Source of the DNA: a virus
DNA length: 55,867 bases
IMG/VR virus record: IMGVR_UViG_3300046642_000249
Location: 1-55,867 of that record
Strand: one strand, 5' to 3'
The stretch's first letter is position 1. Each line of letters begins with the position of its first letter. The notes below the pieces were generated by a model. The model did not search any database. It saw only the letters and a list, made by a program, of their open reading frames with translations, and was not told the DNA's origin. The translations under genes and the position numbers were made by a program. Shown here in pieces: positions 20,175 through 28,998 of this stretch.

Positions 20175-20755
20175 GGATCGGCCTCGACATCGATGGCGTC
20201 TTCGCAGACTTCAACGAGTCGTTCATCCAGCGCGTGGTCGATGTGACGGGCAAGGACCTGTTTCCGTCAGAGCCCTTCGACATCCCGACGTGGAACTACC
20301 CCGAGCACTACGGGTATACCGAGGTCGATGTGATGGCCGTGTGGGCCGACATCAAGAAGGACACGGCGTTCTGGGCCTGCCTCCCCGCCTACGCGTGGAC
20401 CGAGGAGGCGCTCTATCGTCTTGACCCCGACAACGACGATCTCTACTTCATCACCAGCCGCCCCGGCGTCCGAGCGAAAGCTCAGACCGAGCTGTGGCTG
20501 GCCGACCACGCTGAACATCTGGACTGCCCGACCGTCCTGATCAGCAGCAACAAAGGCGCCTGCTGCAAGGCTCTGGGGATTGAGGTCTACATCGATGACC
20601 GCGACGTCAACGTGTTCGACGTGCGGTCGCAGTCGCCCCAGACGCAGACGTTCCTGCTCGATCAGCCGTGGAACCAAGGCGTCGGGATCTATGACTGGAA
20701 GGGGATCGTCCGGGTGAAGAGCCCGCTGGAGATGCTGTCGGCTATCGGCCGGTAG
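20171..20755 (+). CDS. HAD-family 5'-nucleotidase-like phosphatase
   Basis: A 194-residue protein. Motif I is GLDIDGVFADF with nucleophile D6 and acid D8. Motif II is YFITSRPG, and IYIDDRDVN supplies the acidic motif IV. This resembles 5'(3')-deoxyribonucleotidases and related phage HAD enzymes, which dephosphorylate nucleotides. ATG 20171 follows AGGAGAG and overlaps the previous stop by ATGA, so the two enzymes likely act together on nucleotide pools. The frame start at 20129 is too early. Confidence 0.7.
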   Translation: MRIGLDIDGVFADFNESFIQRVVDVTGKDLFPSEPFDIPTWNYPEHYGYTEVDVMAVWADIKKDTAFWACLPAYAWTEEALYRLDPDNDDLYFITSRPGVRAKAQTELWLADHAEHLDCPTVLISSNKGACCKALGIEVYIDDRDVNVFDVRSQSPQTQTFLLDQPWNQGVGIYDWKGIVRVKSPLEMLSAIGR

Positions 20756-20797
20756 CGCAAGATCCGTGCCAACTGCCCGCCCCGGCAGCCGGTACGA

Positions 20798-20839
20798 GCC
20801 CCTAGGAGCCCTTTCGAGTGGAGAGGGTAGCCTAGGGGC
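20798..20839 (+). terminator. Hairpin after the nucleotide-metabolism genes
   Basis: GCCCCTAGGAGCCCT (from 20798) pairs imperfectly with AGGGTAGCCTAGGGGC (to 20839). No T-tract follows. It is placed 43 bp after the last gene of the long early operon. Its CCTAGG core recurs at 52957 and 52967. Confidence 0.5.
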
Positions 20840-20874
20840 ACCTAAACCACGATCTTCAAAAAGGCTAAGGATTT

Positions 20875-21075
20875 ATGAAGGTGCGATCCAGCGTCAGTTT
20901 TGAATCCGGCACCAAGCCAGTCCTGACCATCCGCGAGGAGTTTGAATCCGCGAGCTTCGAGAACGCCAATAAAACCGCCCTGTTTCGAGCCTTCAAAAAG
21001 TACCCAAAGGCCAAACCAGAGAGTGTCGTGGTTGTGATCGAGAATCTCGACGCCGCGACCAGCCCGAAGGTCTAG
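20875..21075 (+). CDS. Hypothetical 66-residue protein
   Basis: MKVRSSVSFESGTKPVLTIREEF..., beta-rich then helical, moderately basic. AAGG sits 8 bp before the ATG. It is a separate unit after the 20798 hairpin, and its stop codon overlaps the stop of the convergent minus-strand gene at 21072. Not recognised. Confidence 0.5.
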   Translation: MKVRSSVSFESGTKPVLTIREEFESASFENANKTALFRAFKKYPKAKPESVVVVIENLDAATSPKV

Positions 21076-21176
21076 GAGTTGTGGATGAAGGTCAGGACGA
21101 CCTTCAGCCCGAGCGCCGCCAGCAGTAACAGAAGTGTAATCACCCAAGCCGTTTCGTGCTCAGACTGATGACCCAC
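21072..21176 (-). CDS. 34-residue membrane peptide, last gene of virion block
   Basis: GTG start at 21176, two bases after the previous stop. The product VGHQSEHETAWVITLLLLLAAL... is one hydrophobic helix flanked by an acidic/histidine N-terminus and a short polar tail. It shares stop-codon bases with the convergent plus gene. Position at the end of the virion operon next to another membrane protein suggests a lysis role (small holin or spanin-like), but no lipobox is present. Confidence 0.45.
   Translation of the reverse strand: MGHQSEHETAWVITLLLLLAALGLKVVLTFIHNS
21087..21105. terminator. Perfect hairpin at the convergent junction
   Basis: GAAGGTC (21087-21093) and GACCTTC (21099-21105) enclose the loop AGGAC. 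It works on both strands and lies just past the plus gene, inside the 3' end of the tiny minus gene. There is no U-tract on either strand. Confidence 0.4.
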
Positions 21177-21178
21177 TG

Positions 21179-21439
21179 CTACCTCACGCGCTTCCGGGGG
21201 AGCCGGTCGCGGATGTCGTCGAGCTTGTCGTTCTGGGAGTTCGAGTCGGTCTTCAGATCAATGAGCTTGTCGTTGATGTCTTTGAAGACGACGGTGTCAG
21301 TGGCTTCGTGCGTCTGGAGGGCGGCTTTCACGGCAAACGTCGATTTGACGAGGAAGGCGTTCAACGGGATCACGACGGCACCGATCATGAGAACGATGTA
21401 GGGTGTTGCCATCTCGAAAAATCCTTGCTCAGCCGCCAT
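21179..21439 (-). CDS. Membrane protein with coiled coil (holin-like candidate)
   Basis: An 86-residue protein. One transmembrane helix (ATPYIVLMIGAVVIPLNAFLV, about 11-31) is followed by a long charged helix (FKDINDKLIDLKTDSNSQND) and a basic end. A single span plus coiled coil at the end of the late operon resembles some phage holins and lysis regulators. TAATG coupling to the large upstream gene. The lysis role is an inference; no endolysin was recognised nearby. Confidence 0.5.
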   Translation of the reverse strand: MAAEQGFFEMATPYIVLMIGAVVIPLNAFLVKSTFAVKAALQTHEATDTVVFKDINDKLIDLKTDSNSQNDKLDDIRDRLPRKRVR

Positions 21440-23682
21440 TACATGCCTGCCTCAGCTTGCGCCTTTGACTCCAGCGCGTCCTGATAGTATTTGGACGTTC
21501 GTGCGGCCCGTGCCGCCTTCCCTGCTTCCGCTTGCGCCTTGGTGATGTGGGTGACCGCCGTCTTGGGTTCGAGGCCCATGGCGGTCATGTCAGCGTTCGT
21601 GTAGCCCTTCGTGGCGCTCATCTGCGACTTGCCCCGCCGAGACTTCGAGGGTTCGAAGACGTCCCTGATCGGGTGCATCATCTCGCCGGTATCGGGGTGG
21701 ACGTAGGGGCCTTTGGGCTGGACGTCGCCTTCGGCCGTCACGCGCACGCGCGGCTTCGGCACAGTGGCGGGAGGAGCCTCGACCGGCTCAGCCGCCAACG
21801 GGGCCTGCATCGCTTCGGGCGGCACAGACTGCGTGACGCGCGGGTCGTTATCGGGGACGACGTTGGGCTCGGTCAGGTTGATGGGTGGCGCCGCTTCCGC
21901 CTCTGCGGGCTTGCCTGTGCCTTCGCGCATCGCGGCCTGTAGGGCCTCTTCGAACGACTGGGGCTCGATCCCGGTCGATCCGCCCGCATTCGGACCCGAC
22001 GCCTGCTGACCGATAGGCGACTCCTCGCCCGTGATCTCGGCATCGGCGGGCAGTCCGACCGGCGGGGGCGTCCCCTTGGGCAGTTCACCAACCGCCGGAC
22101 CCGGCAGCGGGTTGTTCGGATCGTAGGGGGCCTCGCCGGTCACTTCCGCGCCTGCCGGGAGTTCGCCGCCACGGCCAGCCAGCGCCTCAAGCATCTGGGC
22201 CTGCATGCCGTGCGGGCCACCGTTGCGCGTGGCTCGATCCAGATGCAGGGCTGAGTCGGCCGCAGCCGCGTCAGGACCGATGCTCTTGATCATCGGGTTG
22301 ACGTCCGTCGCGCGCGGCAGACGGGCCTCAAGGGACGACGTCTCGGGGAGGATGCCGCCGAAGAGGTTGCGTCCGGCCGCGAGATCGCTCCCGAAGTTCT
22401 TGCCGTTGAAGCCTGCGGGCGCTGGGCCGCTCAGGGGGCCTTTCGCAGGTAGCTGATCGATCAGACGGGGTTGGTTCGCGAGGAGGTCTTCCATGCGACC
22501 CGTCGTCTGCAAGTCTGATGCCGCTGGGTGCTGCACCTGATCGAGCCACGAGGGGGCGCCCGAGGTCGGAGCTTCGACCGCAGCCGCTGCCCGAGCAGGA
22601 CCGGCAGCTGTCCGCGCAGCCATCTCGGCCTTGCGCGCTTCCGGTGAGAGCTTCTTCAGGTCGGCCAGATACTGAGCGGCGCCGACCGGCACATCAGCTG
22701 GAACGCCCGTGGTCGCTTGTGCGGCCTGCATGCGGGCGGCAGCTTCGACGGGTGACTCGACAATGGGGGCGTAGGGCGCGCGAACCGCACCCTCAGGACG
22801 CGCAAGCGGCTTTGCGCCTGTCGCAGCGGCCGGTGATTGCACGCCCGTCGTGCCTTCGCCAAACTTAACGAGCCCTTCGCCAGCCGCACGGAGCGCCGGA
22901 GGGATCATGACCATGCCGGTCGCGCCCATCATCGCGCCTTCGGGGACGCTACCGGTCATGAGCCCGCCGAGCATGCCGGTGACGGAACCATGAATGAACC
23001 CCGGCTTCTTCGACGCCTCGATCATCGCGCGACCGACTGGCGCCGCGACCTTGCGGCTGGCCCCGACGACTTCAGGGTTGGTGGCCGTGCCGTGTGCGCC
23101 GAGCAGCGCCTGCACGCCACCCATGATCTTGCCTTCAGCGTCGGGAGCCGTGAGAGCCTGCTGTGCGCCCTGTTCGGCCATCAAGCCGTTCGCGCCTGCA
23201 CCACCCATGCGGACGAGGTTCGCGAGGCCGGGAGCATACGGGGCTACGCGCGAGGCAATCGGGCCTGCGCCCATCGCGGTGAGAGCCATCGGTGACGACA
23301 TCGCTGCCGCCTGATCCCCGATCCCCTGCTCGATGCCCGCAGCGCCACCACGGAGGGTCGCGATGGGGTTGTTCACGAGGCCGCTCGCGATGTCCTTGAT
23401 GATGCCGGGTGACTGCTTCGCGACGTCCCACAGCGACATGTGGACGGGGACACGGTTCGCCGTATCGATGGCGTTGGCCGTCTCGCCTGCGCCCGTCTGG
23501 ATCGCCGTGCCTGCGCGCGTCGGCGTCGTCGCCCAATCGACAAACTGCGAGAGCATGCCCGGATCCTGCTTCGAGTTCTGGCGCACGATCTGTGCGGCGC
23601 GCAGCGGATCGAATCCCGCCGGGAACTGATGCTTGATCCCGTGCTCGTCAACGATGGTGACGCCCGGTGCCTGATCGGCCAT
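21439..23682 (-). CDS. Large virion protein, probable internal/ejection protein
   Basis: A 747-residue protein. An N-terminal segment (VTIVDEHGIKHQFPAGFDP) is followed by an alanine/glycine-rich region with hydrophobic helices (about 90-300), typical of membrane-penetrating ejection proteins. A long low-complexity Pro/Ala region comes next, then a basic C-terminus (KSRRGKSQMSATKGYTNAD). No lytic transglycosylase motif is evident. It lies at the distal end of the tail gene order, where podoviruses encode internal core proteins. Confidence 0.5.
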   Translation of the reverse strand: MADQAPGVTIVDEHGIKHQFPAGFDPLRAAQIVRQNSKQDPGMLSQFVDWATTPTRAGTAIQTGAGETANAIDTANRVPVHMSLWDVAKQSPGIIKDIASGLVNNPIATLRGGAAGIEQGIGDQAAAMSSPMALTAMGAGPIASRVAPYAPGLANLVRMGGAGANGLMAEQGAQQALTAPDAEGKIMGGVQALLGAHGTATNPEVVGASRKVAAPVGRAMIEASKKPGFIHGSVTGMLGGLMTGSVPEGAMMGATGMVMIPPALRAAGEGLVKFGEGTTGVQSPAAATGAKPLARPEGAVRAPYAPIVESPVEAAARMQAAQATTGVPADVPVGAAQYLADLKKLSPEARKAEMAARTAAGPARAAAAVEAPTSGAPSWLDQVQHPAASDLQTTGRMEDLLANQPRLIDQLPAKGPLSGPAPAGFNGKNFGSDLAAGRNLFGGILPETSSLEARLPRATDVNPMIKSIGPDAAAADSALHLDRATRNGGPHGMQAQMLEALAGRGGELPAGAEVTGEAPYDPNNPLPGPAVGELPKGTPPPVGLPADAEITGEESPIGQQASGPNAGGSTGIEPQSFEEALQAAMREGTGKPAEAEAAPPINLTEPNVVPDNDPRVTQSVPPEAMQAPLAAEPVEAPPATVPKPRVRVTAEGDVQPKGPYVHPDTGEMMHPIRDVFEPSKSRRGKSQMSATKGYTNADMTAMGLEPKTAVTHITKAQAEAGKAARAARTSKYYQDALESKAQAEAGM

Positions 23683-25079
23683 TACTTGCCTCCAGCGGGA
23701 ATCGGCATCCCGCTCGCGTCGTACATGATCGTTCCGGCGATAGTCGGGGGACCGCTCTGCGTCTTGTTGCCGCTATACTCCGAAGAGTTGTAGAACGTGT
23801 CCTTGCTCGACCCGGCGAGATCACGCTTCAGCTTCGTGACCTCGTCGTTGATGTCGGTGTCCTTCTGGTGATGGTTGATGTTCTGCTCAGCATCCAGAAT
23901 CTTCGAGTAGGAGTCCGAGGCTTTCTTGTAGACGGCCTCCGCGAGCTTGTGCATGGCTTCGCGCTGAGCGGGATCGAGCTGCAGCGGGCCGTTGCCGGTC
24001 CACGCGTTGAGCTTGAGCGCGAGGTTGTCCCACACGCCCCGTGTCAGCACTCGGTCGATCTCGGGCTTGGTCATGCGGAAGCCGCTGTTGCCGCCGGAGG
24101 TGATCGTCGCCTTGAGGACCAGTGGTGCGAGAGTCGCGTCCGCTGCTTCGGTATGCTGTGACAGAGCGTCTTGGATGTCCTGAGCGGTCGTGATCCGCGC
24201 GAGCGTCGACTTGCCGACTTCCTTGTCTACGCGCTCGAACGCCTTCTCGCGGGTGCGCTGGAGTTGGGCTTCCTGCGCCATGTCGTGGACGGACGTATCC
24301 TTGGGAGCGGGCTCGGTCATCCAGTGGGCGCCCTTCGGGACGTCGCCGGAGTGGGGAACCCAGCCTGTGGGCGTCAGACGCTCGACCGAACCGTCGCGCG
24401 GATTCTGCCGCATCACGGCTTCCTGATCAGCGGACGCGGCCTTGGGCTCGGTGAGAGCCTTCATACCGAGGGCCTCAGCCTTGTAGTTGTTACGGACAGA
24501 GTCCCGAACTTCGGGGGGCAGCGTCTGGATGAACGCTTCGCGCTTCGCATCGAGATCAGCCTTCTCGCGTTCCGCTACGGAGCCGGGGAACGTCATCGGG
24601 CCGGGAGTCATCGCGCCGGGTTCGGCTGCGCCTGTCGTATCGGTGAGGTTCGCACCCGTGCCTGCCGCCGTCGCGCCTGCCGCAGGAGCTTCCTGCAGAG
24701 CCGCCGGAGCCATCGCGGACGTGTCGGTTTCCATCGCAGGAGCCTGCTGCCGGAACACGCCACCCAGATTCAGACGCTGCGCGGTCGCGACGTCTTCGGG
24801 CATCGGGCGGTCACCCTTCACGTAGGTGTCCTTGACGTGCTGCTGGAACCCCTTGACCTCTTTGTCGTGGGCGTCCGCGAGATCCTTGTTCTTCTTCTCG
24901 GTGAGGGCGTCCTGCTTCTCGGCCGCTGAATCGAGTTCGGCCTGCGCGAGCCGCTGCTCACGCTTGTTCGCGAGGTCTTCGAGCATCGTCTGATGACGAG
25001 CCGCCGCCTGCTGTGTCAGGTAGCCCTCGAACCCGCCCGAGAACGCGGCGCCGGGATTGGTGAATTGGAAGTCAGCCAT
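23682..25079 (-). CDS. Virion-block protein, coiled coil (probable ejection protein)
   Basis: A 465-residue protein. N-terminal residues 20-90 form a strong coiled coil rich in Gln/Lys/Glu (EDLANKREQRLAQAELDSAA), followed by an Ala/Thr/Gly-rich linker (about 115-165) and a mostly helical C-terminal half. Coupled to the genes on both sides. The composition and place match internal virion proteins of podoviruses, but no family was recognised. Confidence 0.5.
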   Translation of the reverse strand: MADFQFTNPGAAFSGGFEGYLTQQAAARHQTMLEDLANKREQRLAQAELDSAAEKQDALTEKKNKDLADAHDKEVKGFQQHVKDTYVKGDRPMPEDVATAQRLNLGGVFRQQAPAMETDTSAMAPAALQEAPAAGATAAGTGANLTDTTGAAEPGAMTPGPMTFPGSVAEREKADLDAKREAFIQTLPPEVRDSVRNNYKAEALGMKALTEPKAASADQEAVMRQNPRDGSVERLTPTGWVPHSGDVPKGAHWMTEPAPKDTSVHDMAQEAQLQRTREKAFERVDKEVGKSTLARITTAQDIQDALSQHTEAADATLAPLVLKATITSGGNSGFRMTKPEIDRVLTRGVWDNLALKLNAWTGNGPLQLDPAQREAMHKLAEAVYKKASDSYSKILDAEQNINHHQKDTDINDEVTKLKRDLAGSSKDTFYNSSEYSGNKTQSGPPTIAGTIMYDASGMPIPAGGK

Positions 25080-26062
25080 TAGAAGAACTTCGTCAATTTG
25101 CCGAGGGTGGACAGAGTCGGGGACAACCAGTTGGACGTCTTCTCAAGGGTCGAGGGCTGTCCGTACTGAGTCATGAACTTCGACGGATCGAGGATCGCGG
25201 GCATCGTGGACGTATCGTATTGTGGCGCGTTCGCGAGCTTGGCCTTCGACTGGGCTGCGAGGTTCGCCGCCGTACTCAGCGTGTCCGCGCCGTAGGGCGT
25301 GATGCCCGCCGCGTTGAACGGACCCGGCTTCCGGTTCTGCACGTAGTTCGCGTAGTAGCCCTGCTTGAGGGCATCATTGCGCTGCGACTGCTCTTCCTTC
25401 GCGCGAGCCATCTGTTCGGCAGCCGCTTCACGATTGGCCTGCAGATCCATGTTCGCAGAGGCGCCACGGTTCTGCGCGGAAGCGTTCGCCGCTTGGCCGA
25501 GGCCCGAGCTGGCCGCACCGAGGATGTCCTGAAGCCCGCCACCCGAGAGGAGCTTCGCAGCCGTGCCGAGAGTGCTGGTGCCCGCCGCCGTTGCTGCGCC
25601 GCCGAGTGCCGTTGGAGCTGCGATGTCCGTAGCCGCACCGAATGCGCCCCCGAGATCGGCCGCATCGCTCGCTGTGGCCGTGACCCCACCGCTACCCCCA
25701 GCGCCCGCTCCGAGGAACGGAGCCGCCGCCACGCCACCGAGGGCGCCAGCCGCCGCGAGGATCGCATACGATTCGGGTAGATCCCAGAACCCGCCGTTCT
25801 TTTCGAGCTTGCCCGTGTTGACGTCGAAGTGTGCGCCGTCCACGCCGTTCGCAGGCTTACCCGTGGCGGGATCGATCCTGCCCACCGCATACTTCTGCGC
25901 GGCGGGGCTCAGCGTATCGCCCGAGTACTTCGCCATGAGGGTCGGATCAGTCTTCGAAGCAGCGAGCAACGCGTTCGGATCCTTCCACTGGTCGCGGAAC
26001 TGCTTCCACTGAACGAGTTCAGCGAGGGTGTTCTGGTCAATCGGAGGTGCTTGGTATGCCAT
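25079..26062 (-). CDS. Virion-block protein with Ala/Gly-rich centre
   Basis: A 327-residue protein. The helical N-terminus (LAELVQWKQFRDQWKDP) is followed by two hydrophobic Ala/Gly stretches (about 95-185) that could insert in membrane, then a helix rich in Ala/Glu/Gln (NREAAAEQMARAKEEQSQRN) and a serine/leucine-rich end. It resembles the small internal head proteins that are ejected with DNA. Overlaps the upstream gene at 25079. Confidence 0.5.
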   Translation of the reverse strand: MAYQAPPIDQNTLAELVQWKQFRDQWKDPNALLAASKTDPTLMAKYSGDTLSPAAQKYAVGRIDPATGKPANGVDGAHFDVNTGKLEKNGGFWDLPESYAILAAAGALGGVAAAPFLGAGAGGSGGVTATASDAADLGGAFGAATDIAAPTALGGAATAAGTSTLGTAAKLLSGGGLQDILGAASSGLGQAANASAQNRGASANMDLQANREAAAEQMARAKEEQSQRNDALKQGYYANYVQNRKPGPFNAAGITPYGADTLSTAANLAAQSKAKLANAPQYDTSTMPAILDPSKFMTQYGQPSTLEKTSNWLSPTLSTLGKLTKFF

Positions 26063-26063
26063 G

Positions 26064-27167
26064 CTATGCCCAGCTCAGCGGAGAGTTGCGATACTGATCG
26101 TTGATGTCGAACTGGTAGGCGTTGTTCGCGAGTGAACGCCCGAACTGCGATTCCTGTTGTGCGCGATCCAGATTCGACAGCTCTTCTTGGAGAGCCATCT
26201 GCTGTTGTGAGGTGAGGAGGCCCATGGCCCCGCTCAACGCCTGCGAGATCTCTTGGCGGCGAGCGGCAACCTCTTGCTGCCCGAGCTGGCCAGCAAAGCC
26301 AGCAGTGGCCTGACCGGAGGCTTCACCAGCTGCGCGCGTGGCGGCGGCTTGGTTGCCGTTCGGTCCTGCGCCCTCTGCGAGCTGCGAGAGGGTGTCCTTG
26401 TCCTGACGCGCGCGAGAGGCTGCGAAGGAGTCAATCTGTGGCCTCGCGATGGCATCCGTCTGGGGGTTGAACGAGAGCGACTCCTGCGACCGCTTCAGCA
26501 GATCCGCGTAGAGGGAGTTGGCGTCACCCGCGCCGAGTGCGCCGCTCATCAGGTTGCCGCTCGCGAGAGCAGTCGGATTGACCTGAAAGCCACCCGCACC
26601 CGGCATCGTGCCGCCCTGAATCGGAGCGCCACCGGTCGAGTAGTCCCCGACGCCACCCTGTGCGGAGGCCATGCGGTTCGCCCACGTCCCCGACCCACCA
26701 CTGTTCTGGTAGCCGTTCGCGAGCCCACCCGACTGATTGATCTTATCGACCCAGTACTGGAAGTCGGCTTGGTCGCGAGGTTGGATGCCCTTTGCTTGGA
26801 ACGCCTGATAGACCGCCTGAGAGGTCGGGTCCTGCATGTTCACGTAGGAGGGGGCCTGTCCCGCACCGGGCATCGTGCCGCTGCCGCTGGGAGTCGCTGC
26901 TGGTGTGGGCTGAACCTGCGGGGTGCTCGTCGGCGTGTTCGATCCGCCGCTCGTATATTGCTGCGGGTCGCCGTAGTTCGTCTGACCCTGCGGCGTCTGG
27001 TAGCCCGAGCCGTAGGAGCCCGACGCTGCCGGGGCGCCGCCGCCCGCCGCATTCTGCACGTTCACTTGCCAATTCGGATCCTTCGAGTAGAAGTCCGTCT
27101 CGGCCTGCGTCGGAGTGCGTCCGACGATGGACTGAAAGCCGCTCGCGTCCCACGGAGTTGAAGCCAT
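26064..27167 (-). CDS. Gly/Gln/Ser-rich virion-block protein
   Basis: A 367-residue protein. Residues 40-125 are a disordered Gly/Ser/Thr/Gln/Pro region (SGYQTPQGQTNYGDPQQYTS). The segment YVNMQDPTSQAVYQAFQAKG suggests a short folded unit, and the C-terminal 130 residues are helical with many Gln/Glu. Not recognised; likely part of the same ejection-protein set. Confidence 0.5.
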   Translation of the reverse strand: MASTPWDASGFQSIVGRTPTQAETDFYSKDPNWQVNVQNAAGGGAPAASGSYGSGYQTPQGQTNYGDPQQYTSGGSNTPTSTPQVQPTPAATPSGSGTMPGAGQAPSYVNMQDPTSQAVYQAFQAKGIQPRDQADFQYWVDKINQSGGLANGYQNSGGSGTWANRMASAQGGVGDYSTGGAPIQGGTMPGAGGFQVNPTALASGNLMSGALGAGDANSLYADLLKRSQESLSFNPQTDAIARPQIDSFAASRARQDKDTLSQLAEGAGPNGNQAAATRAAGEASGQATAGFAGQLGQQEVAARRQEISQALSGAMGLLTSQQQMALQEELSNLDRAQQESQFGRSLANNAYQFDINDQYRNSPLSWA

Positions 27168-27169
27168 CG

Positions 27170-27529
27170 TTATCCTGCTACGTACTGATAGCCCATGACG
27201 TCAATCGTCAGGACGCTGGCGGTCTGCGCGATCCCGACGAGGAAGTTCGTCGAGTCCATGCGCCGCTCGGTGTAGAAGTCGAAGGTCGAACCAGCCGCTC
27301 CCTGCGCGGTGAGCGTCTGGGTTTTGAACCATTCCGTGCCCGCCACGCCAGCGCCCGTCCCGCCAATATAGAGGCTGAACCAGCATGAGGCGTTCGAGGT
27401 GTTCACGACGTGAACCTGCGTAATCGCTGACCGGATGGCCGCAGCCGGTGGCGTGTAGATGTTGGTCAGCGAGTTGGCGATGTACGCGGGAACGCCGCTT
27501 GCCATGAACGAGACGAGTGTTCCGGCCAC
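27170..27529 (-). CDS. 119-residue beta-rich structural protein
   Basis: MAGTLVSFMASGVPAYIANSL... followed by strands (RSAITQVHVVNTSNASCWFSLYIGG). It is nearly all beta with small residues, like phage decoration or fibre-tip proteins that form a jelly roll. Proteins with the pattern TNIYTPPA ... VHVVNTS are frequent in phage tail modules. Exact place in the virion unknown. Confidence 0.55.
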   Translation of the reverse strand: MAGTLVSFMASGVPAYIANSLTNIYTPPAAAIRSAITQVHVVNTSNASCWFSLYIGGTGAGVAGTEWFKTQTLTAQGAAGSTFDFYTERRMDSTNFLVGIAQTASVLTIDVMGYQYVAG

Positions 27530-27829
27530 TTAGGACACCTCTGGGGACGTATCTAGTCTACCACTTGTCAGTTGGGTAGGGATAGCCTGTTGCGTGGCCA
27601 ACTGCTTCGTCTGGAAGGCGCTGACGACGTCGGGCGTCCAGAGAACGGTCGCGACGGCTGCCACGCGCGCGTCAGGGTGCTCGACTTTGTCACTCGGCTG
27701 GAGGGTCGAACGGTGGTAGGTTCGGATCAGCTCGACGCCGTCCTCCTCAATCACCGTGTCTTCGCGGAGCTGGATCTGCCCGTCCACGAGGATTTCGATC
27801 TTGCCGGTTTCGATGCGCTTGGTGACCAT
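27530..27829 (-). CDS. 99-residue tail-module protein
   Basis: MVTKRIETGKIEILVDGQIQLREDTVIEEDGVELIRTYHR..., a strongly conserved-looking phage pattern (interlocked beta strands IEILVDGQIQLREDTVI followed by RTYHRSTLQPSD). Such proteins lie next to fibre genes in many phages and may be baseplate or fibre assembly factors. It ends one base before the next gene. Confidence 0.55.
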   Translation of the reverse strand: MVTKRIETGKIEILVDGQIQLREDTVIEEDGVELIRTYHRSTLQPSDKVEHPDARVAAVATVLWTPDVVSAFQTKQLATQQAIPTQLTSGRLDTSPEVS

Positions 27830-27840
27830 GGTGAGGTTTC

Positions 27841-28998
27841 CTATGCTGAGGCGATGTAGGTGGCTGACCCGATGATCTGGGTGGTGTTGGTGATGTCCGT
27901 CGTGGTCAGAGTCGTAAGTGTCGCAGCCGCAACTTGGATGCCGTCAATGACGATAATGGACGTGCTCGGCGCGATGTAGCCAGCAAGGAAGACCCAGTTC
28001 GTTCCCAGCGACAGCCAGTTGCCGATGTATGCACTTCCAAACACATTGGCTTGGTTGGCGAACGGCAGTCCGCTGATTTGCACCGTGGTGGTGATGGTGC
28101 CCTTGTTCGTGAGCACGATGTAGAAGGACACCGTGACGAGCTTACCGATTTTGACGTAGGTGCCTAGCTGCGTTCCGTAGGTCTGCCCGCTGGTGCCGCC
28201 CGAACCGCCGAGAACCGGAGTCCACGAGCCCTCTTCATAGTCGTCGAGGGTGTTCGCCCCTGCCGACGCACTCTGCGTAGCCGGGAAGTTGATCTGACCG
28301 CCGAATGCGTTGATGTTGGCCAGTCGATCAAGGATGAACGACGCTTGCAGTGCTAGTCCATCATCGAGGGGCTGGAGATAGAAACTGCTGCTCTCTTCGC
28401 CAATGCGCCAAAAATGTTGATTAGCTGCGTTGCCCGTTTCGTTGAAGTAGAGAAGTGGATTCGCTGCTGTAGTGACTACACTGCCTGTTGCGAACGTCTG
28501 AGCTACCAGATGGTTGTCGATGTTGTCGAGTGCGACGTTCGCGCTCAGGTGAGTGTCTGCGAGAGTGCCGCTCACGGCATTCGCAGAGCCCAGCGCAATG
28601 GCGCCGAAGTCCACCGACGTGCCGGAGCGCCGGAGCACGTTGCCGTCTGAACCCGCCACGATGTCCGCGCGCGGGGCGAGCGCATTGCCTGTGACGCCCA
28701 GCACACTGAGCGCCGTCCCCTGTGTGAGCGAGATGATGGGGTCAGCTGCGAACCCATCGCCATTCGATACCGCGATATTGGGACCGGGGGTGATCGTGCG
28801 AGTGGCGACCGCGCCTGCGCCTGTGCGCGTGATGAATCCAGTCCCCGTGAGCGCCGAGATCGCTGCCAGAATCCCCGCCATCGAGAACAGGGGATTGCCT
28901 GCGTCTCCAGCAGGATTCGTGATCGAGATGTCGGCAGTTGACGTGAGTGTGCGATCACGCAGCAAACCGCCAGTGAGTCGAGCGAGGAAGCCAGCCAT
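27841..28998 (-). CDS. Fibre-like structural protein
   Basis: A 385-residue protein with repeated Thr/Ala/Gly/Ile-rich strands (SGTLADTHLSANVALDNIDNH), a pattern of trimeric fibre shafts. The mid-region FNETGNAANQHFWRIGEESSSFYLQ and a C-terminal domain TVSFYIVLTNKGTITTTVQISG resemble phage tail-fibre and carbohydrate-binding beta sandwiches. N-terminus MAGFLARLTGGLLRDRTLTST may attach to the tail. Host receptor binding is inferred. Confidence 0.6.
   Translation of the reverse strand: MAGFLARLTGGLLRDRTLTSTADISITNPAGDAGNPLFSMAGILAAISALTGTGFITRTGAGAVATRTITPGPNIAVSNGDGFAADPIISLTQGTALSVLGVTGNALAPRADIVAGSDGNVLRRSGTSVDFGAIALGSANAVSGTLADTHLSANVALDNIDNHLVAQTFATGSVVTTAANPLLYFNETGNAANQHFWRIGEESSSFYLQPLDDGLALQASFILDRLANINAFGGQINFPATQSASAGANTLDDYEEGSWTPVLGGSGGTSGQTYGTQLGTYVKIGKLVTVSFYIVLTNKGTITTTVQISGLPFANQANVFGSAYIGNWLSLGTNWVFLAGYIAPSTSIIVIDGIQVAAATLTTLTTTDITNTTQIIGSATYIASA

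Noticed and set aside
19734-20755. 2-aminoadenine (Z-genome) biosynthesis
   Set aside because: Only a DUF5664-like hydrolase and a HAD phosphatase are seen; no PurZ-type adenylosuccinate synthetase and no HD-type DatZ were recognised.
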